Shown here piece by piece: positions 35,553 through 43,884 of a stretch of 62,910 nt of DNA. Where the stretch lies: contig UBTA01000031.1 in the NCBI GenBank assembly GCA_900468065.1, positions 1-62,910 of the forward strand, given 5' to 3'. Within the stretch, counting starts at the first letter, position 1; each line of letters begins with the position of its first letter. This stretch comes from Hyphomicrobiales bacterium. Lineage in GTDB: Bacteria; Pseudomonadota; Alphaproteobacteria; Rhizobiales; Rhizobiaceae. Position numbers and translations under genes: made by a program. The notes beneath the pieces are model-generated. The model was not told where the DNA came from. It saw only the letters and a program-made list of their open reading frames with translations, and searched no databases.

Positions 35553-35885
35553 ATGACGATTTCGGCACATCTGATTGAAAAAGGTAAGTTCAAGACAACC
35601 GTTACATTGCCTGACGACCCAAATGAAGTTGACCTAATCAAGGCTCTGGGTGGCAACGATAGCGACATGGCCGCATACGAGTTTGGGCGGGTTGGACCAT
35701 GGGAAGTTCTGTACGTCCCGAGCCAGCCTGATCTCAAGCTGGTTATCGGTGCAGCTCCCTTCATCAATGATGCCGTTAAGAAGCGTGTAAATTGCACTTT
35801 GACCAGCGATCAAGCCGAAAAACTCGTGAAAGGCATCAGTTGGATGCTGGGGATGTTCGGCGTGAACGAGGCGGAATTTGGCTGA
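35553..35885 (+). CDS. hypothetical prophage protein (110 aa)
   Basis: A 110-residue alpha/beta protein that starts a rightward group of four genes. Sequence such as NEVDLIKALGGNDSDMAAYEFG has no match I know. It sits 30 nt before a member of the membrane family. Confidence 0.5.
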   Translation: MTISAHLIEKGKFKTTVTLPDDPNEVDLIKALGGNDSDMAAYEFGRVGPWEVLYVPSQPDLKLVIGAAPFINDAVKKRVNCTLTSDQAEKLVKGISWMLGMFGVNEAEFG

Positions 35886-35915
35886 TCGGACCGGCGTGCA
35901 GGAATGGGGGGCTCG

Positions 35916-36611
35916 ATGGACTGGCTGAAAGAACTGTACAAGGATGATTTCGGCAAAATGATCATAACGGTCGTTGTGACCCTAATCGTCACGACGTTCG
36001 GTGCATTCCTTGGGGGGTTCAAGGACGTGGTCTTGGACTGGTGGAAGCGCCGCCGTCAGGTGAAGTACCAGGCCATGCTGCTCGCGACAACGCTCGATCA
36101 TTTCATTACCCAATGCATCGATGTGATTGATGAGGAAAAATATGAAGACGAACATGGTGTCGTCCACGGCACCGTCCCCAATCCCTCAATCAAATGGCCG
36201 GAAGAAATTGACTGGCCGTCGATACCATCGGAACTGATGTACCGGTGCCTGCTGCTTCCGGGCCGAGTTAAGGCAGCCTCCGAAACCGCCACTTTTGTCG
36301 CCGATCATGTGAGTGGGCCTCCGGACTATAGCGAATACTTTGAGGAGTTGGAGCACCGATTTTCTGAGGTCGGCCTTCACGCAGTCCACATCCTGAACCG
36401 ACTGAAGGAAAGCTACGACGTGCAGTCTCAGGATCGGTATTACGACAGCCCGCAGCAGATTTTCGAGCGAACGATAAACAAGATTCTGGCTTCCAAAGAG
36501 GAGCAGCAGGAGCATCAGAAGGAAATGAACGCGCGAATGGAAGAGGACCGGAAGAAACGTGCGGCTGCTGTGGCGGCGGTAGTGTTAGGAGGGCCGATGG
36601 CGGCAGTCTAA
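35916..36611 (+). CDS. membrane-anchored family protein, copy 2
   Basis: A 231-residue protein. Membrane helix at about 13-35 (MIITVVVTLIVTTFGAFLGGF), basic patch WKRRRQ, then a soluble domain with IDWPSIPSELMYR and, further on, SYDVQSQDRYYDSPQQIFER. Copies at 40366 and 41101 share the W-x-S and Y-x-V...DR...P..IF.R features. A coiled coil and AAAVAAVV tail end it. Start at 35916 (MDWLKEL) aligns with MIEWLRH of copy 4. Function unknown. Confidence 0.65.
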   Translation: MDWLKELYKDDFGKMIITVVVTLIVTTFGAFLGGFKDVVLDWWKRRRQVKYQAMLLATTLDHFITQCIDVIDEEKYEDEHGVVHGTVPNPSIKWPEEIDWPSIPSELMYRCLLLPGRVKAASETATFVADHVSGPPDYSEYFEELEHRFSEVGLHAVHILNRLKESYDVQSQDRYYDSPQQIFERTINKILASKEEQQEHQKEMNARMEEDRKKRAAAVAAVVLGGPMAAV

Positions 36612-36661
36612 TCAGAGGAACGCAATGATCTAAACTATCGGTCGCGAAATTGGGGAACAAG

Positions 36662-37255
36662 GTGTTTTCATTTTTCAAGAAGAAGAAGTCTAACGATGAC
36701 GTTCTCGCGAAAGGCATGGCCCTCAATCAACGTATTAACCGTTTGCGATCCGTCAATTTTGAATTCATCCAGTCAATGTTGGAACTAACAGACAATGTGA
36801 CTGATCGTATCCGCGAACTGTATAAGCAATTTCCGGCGGTGAACGGTTTGGAAGTGGATGCTTTTTGTGCATCCATGGTTTGCACAGGTATTATTTCGAG
36901 TGACGTTCCTGAGAACGAGGCACCCGAAGTTCTTGATATCTATTTAGGTCTGTGGACCGAGACCGCCGTGAAAAATCATCCCGGCGCATCGGAGCAGACG
37001 TTGAGAGTACAAATGAATGGTTTGTGGATCGAATACTGCAGGATGATTTTGAAAACCTTGGACGAACCGACGCCGCAGATCGTAATCAATGAAGATAGCG
37101 TCGCTCGTGTGCTGGTGCGGAACGTAGATCGCCTGGCTCGGGTAGACCGTGATAGTTCTCAGGAAGCTGTTACGGCTGTGACGTTCAAGGCGACTATCGG
37201 CGAAGTTATACGGATCGTCGCAGCCCTCGTATCGGACCAGGAGCGTGGGGCGTGA
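36662..37255 (+). CDS. hypothetical helical prophage protein with basic N-terminus
   Basis: A 197-residue protein beginning with a hydrophobic-basic MFSFFKKKKS peptide, suited to peripheral membrane contact, then an all-helical body. The GTG at 36662 has GGGGAA upstream; TTG at 36650 has none. It follows a membrane-family gene and could act with it. No domain recognised. Confidence 0.5.
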   Translation: MFSFFKKKKSNDDVLAKGMALNQRINRLRSVNFEFIQSMLELTDNVTDRIRELYKQFPAVNGLEVDAFCASMVCTGIISSDVPENEAPEVLDIYLGLWTETAVKNHPGASEQTLRVQMNGLWIEYCRMILKTLDEPTPQIVINEDSVARVLVRNVDRLARVDRDSSQEAVTAVTFKATIGEVIRIVAALVSDQERGA

Positions 37256-37305
37256 GACGGCGGGCTATGGTACAGGTCAAGCCGGAAGAGTTTGAAGGTT
37301 GAGAC

Positions 37306-37881
37306 ATGGAAAACCCCACGAAAACCTTTGGCTTGACCGAGCCCATCGACCTCTACCGCAAGCTCCTGTTCGACATCGAACGTCTGCAAGCAGCAACGGC
37401 GACCAGAGACGTTCAGTATGCCGCCTTCGATTGTGCTGTGGATGCCAACCATCTGGTCGACTGGGTACTCCACGCCGTGGACGATGCCGCACATCTACGT
37501 CTGACTGGCAAAGCCAAGGGCAAGCATGGGGTCGTGCAAGGGTTCGGCGAGGCCAATAAGGACCGGCTTCCAGACCTCGAAATGTGCCGCCAGATTGCGA
37601 ATTCCGTCAAGCACGTCGTGGTCACCATCGGTCCGATCATGGACTACATGTCGACCGGATCGACGGTAAAATTCGAGCCCGCGTTTCTGGTCGGCCAACC
37701 GCTGCCGGAAGATTTGCGGATATTTGCTTGGGCCTACGTCACTGTGTACGGCGTCAAACATTCCGTGATCGATTTATTCACGGAGATGGCGGGACAATGG
37801 GAGCGGTTCCTAAGAGAGGAAGGCCTGTTCGTGGAAGAACTGGATTATCGCGTTGAGACGAATTTCGGCGAAGTGAACTAG
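37306..37881 (+). CDS. hypothetical helical protein, HEPN-like features
   Basis: A 191-residue helical protein. FDCAVDANHLVDWVLH (about 41-56) and MCRQIANSVKHVVV (about 98-111) resemble helices of HEPN-like proteins, including an N-x-x-KH block, but the catalytic R-x4-6-H motif is not clean. A nucleic-acid or defence role would be speculation. It is convergent with the peptidase operon. Confidence 0.5.
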   Translation: MENPTKTFGLTEPIDLYRKLLFDIERLQAATATRDVQYAAFDCAVDANHLVDWVLHAVDDAAHLRLTGKAKGKHGVVQGFGEANKDRLPDLEMCRQIANSVKHVVVTIGPIMDYMSTGSTVKFEPAFLVGQPLPEDLRIFAWAYVTVYGVKHSVIDLFTEMAGQWERFLREEGLFVEELDYRVETNFGEVN

Positions 37882-37900
37882 GTATCTTCGCCTCATCCTG

Positions 37901-38035
37901 TCATGCCTCCGATCTCAAGCTTTGCTCAGCAGGCGGCGCAAGCCCGCGACGCCGATATCCGCGCGGATTTTGTCTGATTGCTCCAAACACCACTCCCTGG
38001 AGCCGATTGCTGGAGCCGGTGCCGACGTTGATCAT
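37901..38035 (-). CDS. 44-aa ORF downstream of the Ntn peptidase
   Basis: A short frame with GAGGTG 5 nt before its ATG, 9 nt after the peptidase stop, on the same strand. The product is basic (GYRRRGLAPP). It may be a third gene of the peptidase operon. Small size keeps confidence low. Confidence 0.4.
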   Translation of the reverse strand: MINVGTGSSNRLQGVVFGAIRQNPRGYRRRGLAPPAEQSLRSEA

Positions 38036-38044
38036 GCTGCCACC

Positions 38045-38584
38045 TCAAATTTCTGGATCGTGAACGGACCACAGACACCTGGCATTGTGTGCGGCAGATG
38101 CCTCCAGAGCGATCCGGACGCGGTCTTGAGCGCTTGGCATGTCTTGGGTGGCGAAGAACGCTCCCATAGCCAGGTCGGTGCCGGAGCCGACGGCGGCGTA
38201 TGGTACAGCAGCCGTCAGGACAGCAAAGTTCCCGTAAATCACATAGATGCGGCCCTGGAAGTTGACGATGGTGTTGCTCTCGACGGTCTCGATGCCATCT
38301 TTGACGGAAACGGAACCGGCTTCACGCAGAGCAGGCCGGATGACATCCAGTGCGACGTTGAAGATGTATTCGTCCGGATCGGAGCCTGGAAAGAATTTAG
38401 GAAAATCACAGCGGTACTTCAGAACCTGGATATCGCGCCAGGAGCCGGACGATCCAAGAACGAGTCCGTCCTTCTCGAAGACCTTGAGCGTGGTGACGAC
38501 GTCACGCGACAGTCCGCCGACGGAAGCGGCATCACCACCGATGAAGACGGAATTTCCTTGTCGAAGGGCGACGATGCAGGTCAC
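38045..38584 (-). CDS. proteasome/HslV-type Ntn-hydrolase peptidase
   Basis: A 179-residue protein starting GTG-ACC (Met-Thr), with GGAGGTG just upstream. Removing Met exposes Thr1. Asp17 (GGDAASVGG) and Lys33 (TTLKVF) fall at the canonical proteasome positions, and GSG (133-135) matches the Ser-bearing turn near 129-131. So a Thr1/Asp17/Lys33 active site is present with no propeptide. The longer frame to 38797 lies inside the partner gene and was rejected. GTGA couples it to the 327-residue gene upstream. No AAA unfoldase is nearby, so the substrate route is unknown. Confidence 0.8.
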   Translation of the reverse strand: MTCIVALRQGNSVFIGGDAASVGGLSRDVVTTLKVFEKDGLVLGSSGSWRDIQVLKYRCDFPKFFPGSDPDEYIFNVALDVIRPALREAGSVSVKDGIETVESNTIVNFQGRIYVIYGNFAVLTAAVPYAAVGSGTDLAMGAFFATQDMPSAQDRVRIALEASAAHNARCLWSVHDPEI

Positions 38585-39564
38585 AGCACACCTCCAACGA
38601 CCCGTTCGATCTCTTCCTTGATGATTGCCCGCACAAAATCGTGCTCGCGGAACGTCAGCGGCTCGAAAAATCGCAGCAGATCGCGATGGATGGTGTCGGT
38701 GGCCGATTGAATGGCGTCGACAGGCAGGGGCGTTGGACGAACTGAAGCAGGTATTGGCTTCAGTTTGAGACCTGCACGGATTGCCTCGCGCATGCAAATT
38801 TCCTGTTCGGGCCTGATCTTTTCAGCCAAAACGCCCAGTCCGAGCGACATACGACCCATGACGTAATCGATAATCGGAGCATCTAGCTCCCTGGCGGGAG
38901 CTTCGTCGAGAATGGCCGCTTCCATCAACTTGAGCTTGCCAATTGCCTTCTGCGCCTCATGAACAGGATTGATACACTGGCTGCGATAGCCATCGGCGAT
39001 ATGACAGATGGTTTCATAGCCACGCTTGATGATGCCGTCGGAAACTTGAGAAAAGTCGTTTGTTAGATTTGCCCAAATGACAACACAGGCGTCGTTGATG
39101 GTGGCATCGGGCTCCCGCAGAGGCACAGTGAAAACCACGTCTCCGGTTTCGAACAGTGACTCCATCTCACCGACCGCCGACATCGCCCAATCCAGGCAAG
39201 GGGCCTCCATGGCGATCCGTTGGGCCTCAGTCTTGCCACGCGCATTATGAGGATCGCTTGTCTCCGTCACCGTTTCTATGCGGGCGTTCATCAGCCCGCC
39301 TGGAGATACATTACCCAGCTTGACCTGAGACTTTGATAGCCACGACACGATCTCGTCCAGTACCCTTTCGAGGGCAGTATCGGTAAAACCTAGCATTCCA
39401 AGCGTTTCCTCTGAATCGAGATCGAGGCGCAGACCTTCCTTGCCGTAGTTGGCAATAAAAATGAGGTCATTCTTGACGCCTGGAGCAAGCTGGAAAGAAA
39501 GGTTGAACCGGTTGTTGACGATATCGTAATCAGCGATCTTAATCTTGCTCGTGATCTTAGCCAT
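38581..39564 (-). CDS. unknown partner protein of the Ntn peptidase
   Basis: A 327-residue soluble protein. Residues 1-90 are beta-rich (KITSKIKIADYDIVNNRFNL), the rest mainly helical. No Walker motif or other ATPase signature is visible, so it is not an unfoldase of the known types. Its stop overlaps the peptidase start (GTGA), so the two are made together. It may be an adaptor, substrate or inhibitor. 39565-39784 upstream holds no gene. Confidence 0.6.
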   Translation of the reverse strand: MAKITSKIKIADYDIVNNRFNLSFQLAPGVKNDLIFIANYGKEGLRLDLDSEETLGMLGFTDTALERVLDEIVSWLSKSQVKLGNVSPGGLMNARIETVTETSDPHNARGKTEAQRIAMEAPCLDWAMSAVGEMESLFETGDVVFTVPLREPDATINDACVVIWANLTNDFSQVSDGIIKRGYETICHIADGYRSQCINPVHEAQKAIGKLKLMEAAILDEAPARELDAPIIDYVMGRMSLGLGVLAEKIRPEQEICMREAIRAGLKLKPIPASVRPTPLPVDAIQSATDTIHRDLLRFFEPLTFREHDFVRAIIKEEIERVVGGVL

Positions 39565-39642
39565 CGGACGCTCCCTAATTCGTCACTATGTTATTGATAT
39601 CATTGTTCTCCGCGAAACGAACGGCGTCAAATGGCCATTTTG

Positions 39643-39648
39643 TTGACA
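39643..39648 (+). promoter_or_regulatory. candidate -35 box before the SWIM-BRCT gene
   Basis: A perfect TTGACA lies about 140 nt before the rightward start at 39785. No good -10 is seen 16-18 nt downstream. The region separates two divergent transcripts, so some promoter must be here. Confidence 0.25.
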
Positions 39649-39784
39649 AGTCTAGGGATTGCGATGCTTCGCTTTTGGGGCCGAAAATATTTGCAAGAAA
39701 CCGGACGATTTTTCCGCCGAAAATGGTCGTTGAACAGCTGCCGACTATCGTGCAGATTGCGGTCCGAGGATCAGGGGAGCAATT

Positions 39785-40369
39785 ATGCCGATAATAAAAG
39801 TTCGCTGTCAGGCGAAGACCGAAGACACGCATCGTGAAATCAAGGTTGATACGGAAAAGCTGATCGCGACCTGCAGCTGTAACGTTCACAATATCGGATT
39901 GTTCTGCGCCCATATCGACGCCGTTCTCATTGCTGGCGAGCGTTTCATGGTTCCGGTAGAAGACCATTCTAACGCTGACAAGGCGATGAGGGCGATCATC
40001 GGGCACATCACACCTCCATCCGACTGGAAAGGCTCCTGGAGATCATCAATGAGATGGCGTGGGCTCTCTAAGCCGGTCGACCGCATTGTCATTGACCACA
40101 GCATCGCCCATGGCGAGGACTACTATGACCGTCCCAAAATCTGCTTCACAGGGACCGGTCCGCTTAAACGGAAGGACCTGTTGGAGCACGCGCGGAAGGC
40201 GGGATGGCAGGCTGTCGACGACATCGTTATCGGCTTGAAGGTTCTCGTCGCTGAAGACCCGACGCTCGACAACAACAAGCTTCGGGGTGCTCGGAAGAAG
40301 GCAATACCGATCATCAGCTATGATGAATTCATGCTCCTGACGGCGGAAGGGGAGCTGATCGACTCGTGA
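39785..40369 (+). CDS. SWIM zinc-finger plus BRCT-domain protein
   Basis: A 194-residue protein. Residues 30-43 carry C-x-C-x8-C-x-H (Cys30, Cys32, Cys41, His43), the SWIM zinc-finger pattern. Residues 116-190 form a BRCT domain like that of bacterial NAD-dependent ligases: KICFTGTG, a conserved Trp at 141, LKVLVAED, and a terminal IPIISYDEF. Both modules bind DNA or DNA-repair partners. I know no described protein with only these two. GTGA overlap couples it to membrane-family copy 3. Confidence 0.75.
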   Translation: MPIIKVRCQAKTEDTHREIKVDTEKLIATCSCNVHNIGLFCAHIDAVLIAGERFMVPVEDHSNADKAMRAIIGHITPPSDWKGSWRSSMRWRGLSKPVDRIVIDHSIAHGEDYYDRPKICFTGTGPLKRKDLLEHARKAGWQAVDDIVIGLKVLVAEDPTLDNNKLRGARKKAIPIISYDEFMLLTAEGELIDS

Positions 40370-41100
40370 ACGTGGTAGCCATTACCTTTGGCGGCGGCGC
40401 TCCGCCGATTTCTGCTCTCACGACGATTTTAAGTGGTCTGGCCGTCGCGCTGGTCGCGGGTATCGTTCTTTTCGCTCTGAACTGGCTCAGAGAGCATCTT
40501 ACGACGAAATGGAAGCGGAACAGCGAAGCCAGCGTGCTCGCATTCACAATCGCATCACAGCTCGACGAGTTCATCAGTCAATGCTCCGACGTTGTTGCTC
40601 ACGGATACGACTTTGATGAGCAGAGCGGTAACGTGATGGATGCAGCCAAACCGACGAAACTGTCCTTGTCGAACGATCTGCCGTGGTCAGTGCTCGATAA
40701 GAACCTTCAGCATCAAATACGTTCGTTGCCGAACGAAGTGGACGTGGCCAATCGAACCCTCGACGCGTCGTGGAGAGAGGAGCACATCGAACTTCTCGAC
40801 GTGCTCCAGGAGAGAGAGGAGCTTTATGCGCAGATTGGCTTGAAAGCGTTGGCGCTGAATAAGACACTCGCCGAACGCTACGATGTCCCACTATTAAACC
40901 GGCGGGACTGGCATCCAGAGAAGATTTTCAAAAGCTCGTTAGAAAACTTCGCGACCCATCGCGCGATAGTCAAAAATCTAAGTAGTAAGATCGAATTGCC
41001 CGATCTTCTGCCGCCGACTTCAAGTGCAGAGTTGAGTCGCAGACATATGGCCTTGAGCGCCGATCTCAAGGCTGCAGCGGATCGCAGGCGGGTGCCGTAA
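40366..41100 (+). CDS. membrane-anchored family protein, copy 3
   Basis: A 244-residue protein with a membrane helix at about 17-40 and a basic segment (TTKWKRN), then a helical domain with LPWSVLDKNLQHQIRSL and RYDVPLLNRRDWHPEKIFK. It starts with GTG overlapping the SWIM-BRCT stop and ends one base before copy 4, so all three are one operon. Function unknown. Confidence 0.65.
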   Translation: MNVVAITFGGGAPPISALTTILSGLAVALVAGIVLFALNWLREHLTTKWKRNSEASVLAFTIASQLDEFISQCSDVVAHGYDFDEQSGNVMDAAKPTKLSLSNDLPWSVLDKNLQHQIRSLPNEVDVANRTLDASWREEHIELLDVLQEREELYAQIGLKALALNKTLAERYDVPLLNRRDWHPEKIFKSSLENFATHRAIVKNLSSKIELPDLLPPTSSAELSRRHMALSADLKAAADRRRVP

Positions 41101-41769
41101 ATGATTGAATGGCTGCGGCACCAAGCCTCTGACGAATTCGGGCGAACAATCCTCACCGTTTCTGGCGCATTGTTGGCCGTGGCGATTGGCGCGTTCCTGG
41201 GCGGTTTCAAGGATGCCATCATTGAAAGCGGCAAGCGCAAGCGGCTAGCGTGGCTTACTGCGATGCGCCTCACCGTTCTCTTGGACAAGTACGTCGATGA
41301 TTGCGCTGAGAACGTTCAGGATGGTGGAGATTATGATCAACAGGGGGAAAGGCAGACCCGTGTCCCCGAGCCAGACCTGACATATCCAGATGACTTGGGA
41401 TGGACCTCGCTCCACCGGGAGCTGATGTACGGCGCGTTTCGCCTCAAGGTCGCGCATGACAGCGCCGACAAGGCTCTACAATTCATCGGCTCCGAGATCG
41501 CCTTTCCGCCAGATTACGAAGAATATTGGGACGAGAAGAAAGTTCTCTTCTCACACCAGGGCCTCGCCGCATTGGAGATAATCCGGTCGCTTACAGATCA
41601 CTACGGCGTTCCGACGGCTGACAGGCGGGGGTATGAGCCGAGGGATACGTTCAAACGGATGTTAGCCGAACGCGAAAGAGAGGACGCGGAGAAAGCGGCT
41701 CGCCAGCGCGAGTACGAACGGAAGAGAATCGAGAGAGGCGAGCCGCCGGGCCTCTTCCCGTTCGGTTAG
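41101..41769 (+). CDS. membrane-anchored family protein, copy 4
   Basis: A 222-residue protein; membrane helix at about 15-37 (FGRTILTVSGALLAVAIGAFL), GGFKD, basic KRKR, LGWTSLHRELMY and HYGVPTADRRGYEPRDTFKR, ending in a charged coiled coil. FLGGFKD is identical in copy 2. Directly adjacent to copy 3 and convergent with the AbiEii-like gene. Confidence 0.65.
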   Translation: MIEWLRHQASDEFGRTILTVSGALLAVAIGAFLGGFKDAIIESGKRKRLAWLTAMRLTVLLDKYVDDCAENVQDGGDYDQQGERQTRVPEPDLTYPDDLGWTSLHRELMYGAFRLKVAHDSADKALQFIGSEIAFPPDYEEYWDEKKVLFSHQGLAALEIIRSLTDHYGVPTADRRGYEPRDTFKRMLAEREREDAEKAARQREYERKRIERGEPPGLFPFG

Positions 41770-42803
41770 AAGCCTTTCGGCCGATAACTAGCCGCACTGT
41801 GCTCCTGCGAGCGGTAGTCACCCAGCCGAACAACCCGCTGCCCTTGATCGATAACCAGCTGCGCTTTGACCCGAAGCTGTCGGATTTCCTCGACCGTGGG
41901 CTTATGACCGGCCCGCTTGTGACGCTCCCGACGATTTTCCAGGGTGGTCGCCATAGCCTTCCGGACATCGAGATAAAGGTGACGGCCGTCGCACAAAACG
42001 TCGGTGAAATCGTCCATCTGTTTGGCATTCTTGTCGCGCCAGTGCTCCCAGACCTGAGCCTTGTCGAGCGCAAATTCGTAAGCGAACACCTCAGGAGCTT
42101 CTGGTAGCAGCGCCATAATCTCGTCGTCGCTGACGATTTTCCGGCGCAACTTATGGACCAGTTCCGCGCCGATCAGCGAGGCATCGAGTTTCATTGCGAA
42201 AAGCATCGACAGGTCGCGGAAGTCCTTCCACCTCGTCGTCGCGGGGTCGAGCACAACGGCCGCGAGCTTGTCAGCGGCCTGTGACTCGTAGCTTTGGTAG
42301 AGACCCAGCAGCGGTACCTGGTCGCGGTAGAATACGCTGCCGTGACGACGCTCCGGGCGAAATTTCGGGAAGAGGTTGGTTCCCCCCGTTACGTCCAAAT
42401 GTGTGTTGATCCGAGTGCGGCCAGCCTTTGCAATGATATCGTAGCGATCACCGCCGTCACCATCAATCCAAAGAGGTTTCGGGGTCTTGGAATAAGATTC
42501 GAGAACAATGCCCTTTGAGGCCAAGTCCGGCTTCATGGCTTCCAGGGCACGGCACATCTCGTGCGGCTCGATCTTGCGCTCGAAAAGGATATCCAGATCG
42601 CCTGTCTCGCGGGATACCTGCGGGTAGAGGTGACCGCCCTTGATCATATGTTTGGGAATGAGGTGCTTGGATAGTCCGCGCGAGATTTCCTCACACAACA
42701 TCCGTTCGGTGGCTCTACGAGTGTCGATGCCGTGATAGCAGGCCGCTCCGCGTATGCGGTCTATGAGGCGGCATCCAATATCGAAAGTGGCGTCGTTGGC
42801 CAT
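41766..42803 (-). CDS. AbiEii-like nucleotidyltransferase (toxin-type), no AbiEi partner
   Basis: A 345-residue protein of the DNA-polymerase-beta-like AbiEii superfamily. KGG (55-57), then SRETGDLDI with Asp69 and Asp71, form the nucleotidyl-transfer site. DKLAAVVLDPATTRWKDFRDLSML matches the later Lys/Arg-Asp block. AbiEii proteins act in phage exclusion as toxins and are usually paired with an AbiEi antitoxin; none is next to it. The Shine-Dalgarno lies in a perfect hairpin (42808-42835), so translation may be self-limited. Confidence 0.75.
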   Translation of the reverse strand: MANDATFDIGCRLIDRIRGAACYHGIDTRRATERMLCEEISRGLSKHLIPKHMIKGGHLYPQVSRETGDLDILFERKIEPHEMCRALEAMKPDLASKGIVLESYSKTPKPLWIDGDGGDRYDIIAKAGRTRINTHLDVTGGTNLFPKFRPERRHGSVFYRDQVPLLGLYQSYESQAADKLAAVVLDPATTRWKDFRDLSMLFAMKLDASLIGAELVHKLRRKIVSDDEIMALLPEAPEVFAYEFALDKAQVWEHWRDKNAKQMDDFTDVLCDGRHLYLDVRKAMATTLENRRERHKRAGHKPTVEEIRQLRVKAQLVIDQGQRVVRLGDYRSQEHSAASYRPKGF

Positions 42804-42807
42804 GTTG

Positions 42808-42835
42808 CTTCTCCCAAAAGCGTTGTTGGGAGAAG
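42808..42835 (-). promoter_or_regulatory. hairpin sequestering the ribosome site of the AbiEii-like gene
   Basis: CTTCTCCCAA and TTGGGAGAAG form a perfect 10-bp stem with an 8-nt loop. The 3' arm on the mRNA contains GGGAGAAG, the ribosome site 4 nt before the ATG at 42803. It could repress translation or act as a terminator of the upstream gene. Confidence 0.65.
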
Positions 42836-42884
42836 GGTTGGCCGTGATGATGCATACGACGAATGTCGGCGGATCGGCCGATGG

Positions 42885-43763
42885 TTATGGCCGGTTGAGA
42901 AACCAAGTCTTTTTGTCCTGGAGAACCCGGACGAAGTTGGCCTCAGTCATTTGCTGCAGATATCCGGCATGAAGAGCTGTGTCGTAGTGCACGGTGACCG
43001 GTGCCGTCACAGTAGGTTGGAATGCCATTAGGAGCTTCAGTCTCGACCCTGGCTTGGTCCACGAGAGATTGGAGCCTCCGCGCGATCCGGCGGTGCCTTG
43101 GCTTGAATGGAACCGGAAGCTTGGGATATGCCCGGCCTGAGACCGGGCTGCGTTGATAAGGCCGTTTCGCTCTGCTCGGGAATACCGGTCTGGTCGCTGC
43201 CAATATCCTTTCGTTCCGCCGACGGTTCCGAAGAACAATCCAGGCGCATTGCGTGAAGTTTTCGCCCACCTCAGTGCGTCTGGAAGCCGTCCCTGGCCAC
43301 GATGAGCTGCCCTCTGGACTCTCAGTGCTGCTCGGCCTGTGACCTCCTTCTGGTGCTTCTTCGAGACCGCTTTGAACCGCGTCTTATTAAAAGCGCCGCC
43401 AAAAGCCGTCGGTTGGGCGGCAAAGGTCATGATGTCGGTTCGGGCAGTTCCGGGGTCGCCGGGGTGACGAGTGGCCCCCGTGATCGGAAACCAGAGATAG
43501 TCGGCTTGCTTGTCCTGCATGTCGACGGATGCAAACATGCGGTCGCCGTCCTGCCATCTGGCCTTAGTGACCTTCATTGGCCTCAGACTGAAAGGCTTCG
43601 GGTTGCTGACGGAGCGACGAACCTCGTTGACGACCATCTGCTGAACAAGGAACGCGGTCGCATTGAGCTGCTCGGCCAAGGCGCGAGGCAGAACCCGCAG
43701 GCCAATGGCGTCCAGTTCATGTCGGATGGCGGCCGAGTTGTAACTGAAACTGGCGCTGATCAC
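42885..43763 (-). CDS. minor-tail/virion-type protein (gpZ-like), displaced
   Basis: A 292-residue basic protein with a GTG start and GGAGGT site. The N-terminus (SAAIRHELDAIGLRVLPRALAEQLNATAFLVQQMV) and the end (PVTVHYDTALHAGYLQQM) resemble phage minor-tail or completion proteins of the gpZ/Z-like group. It lies 17 kb from the tail operon. Call moderate. A 7-bp dyad (CTCCGCT/AGCGGAG, 43771-43801) overlaps its ribosome site. Confidence 0.45.
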   Translation of the reverse strand: MISASFSYNSAAIRHELDAIGLRVLPRALAEQLNATAFLVQQMVVNEVRRSVSNPKPFSLRPMKVTKARWQDGDRMFASVDMQDKQADYLWFPITGATRHPGDPGTARTDIMTFAAQPTAFGGAFNKTRFKAVSKKHQKEVTGRAALRVQRAAHRGQGRLPDALRWAKTSRNAPGLFFGTVGGTKGYWQRPDRYSRAERNGLINAARSQAGHIPSFRFHSSQGTAGSRGGSNLSWTKPGSRLKLLMAFQPTVTAPVTVHYDTALHAGYLQQMTEANFVRVLQDKKTWFLNRP

Positions 43764-43884
43764 TGGTTACCTCCGCTCAAAAAAATGGCCCGGCAGCGGA
43801 GTCGCGCACAGGCCAAGATAGCCGGAAAGGAAATGAACCGGCGGGAATGAAGATGGTGAGTCTCGGCGGCGCACAATGCAAGTG

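Noticed and set aside
37922-38710. 262-codon plus-strand frame opposite the Ntn peptidase
   Set aside because: Antisense shadow; the minus strand has a ribosome site, coupling and a canonical catalytic triad.
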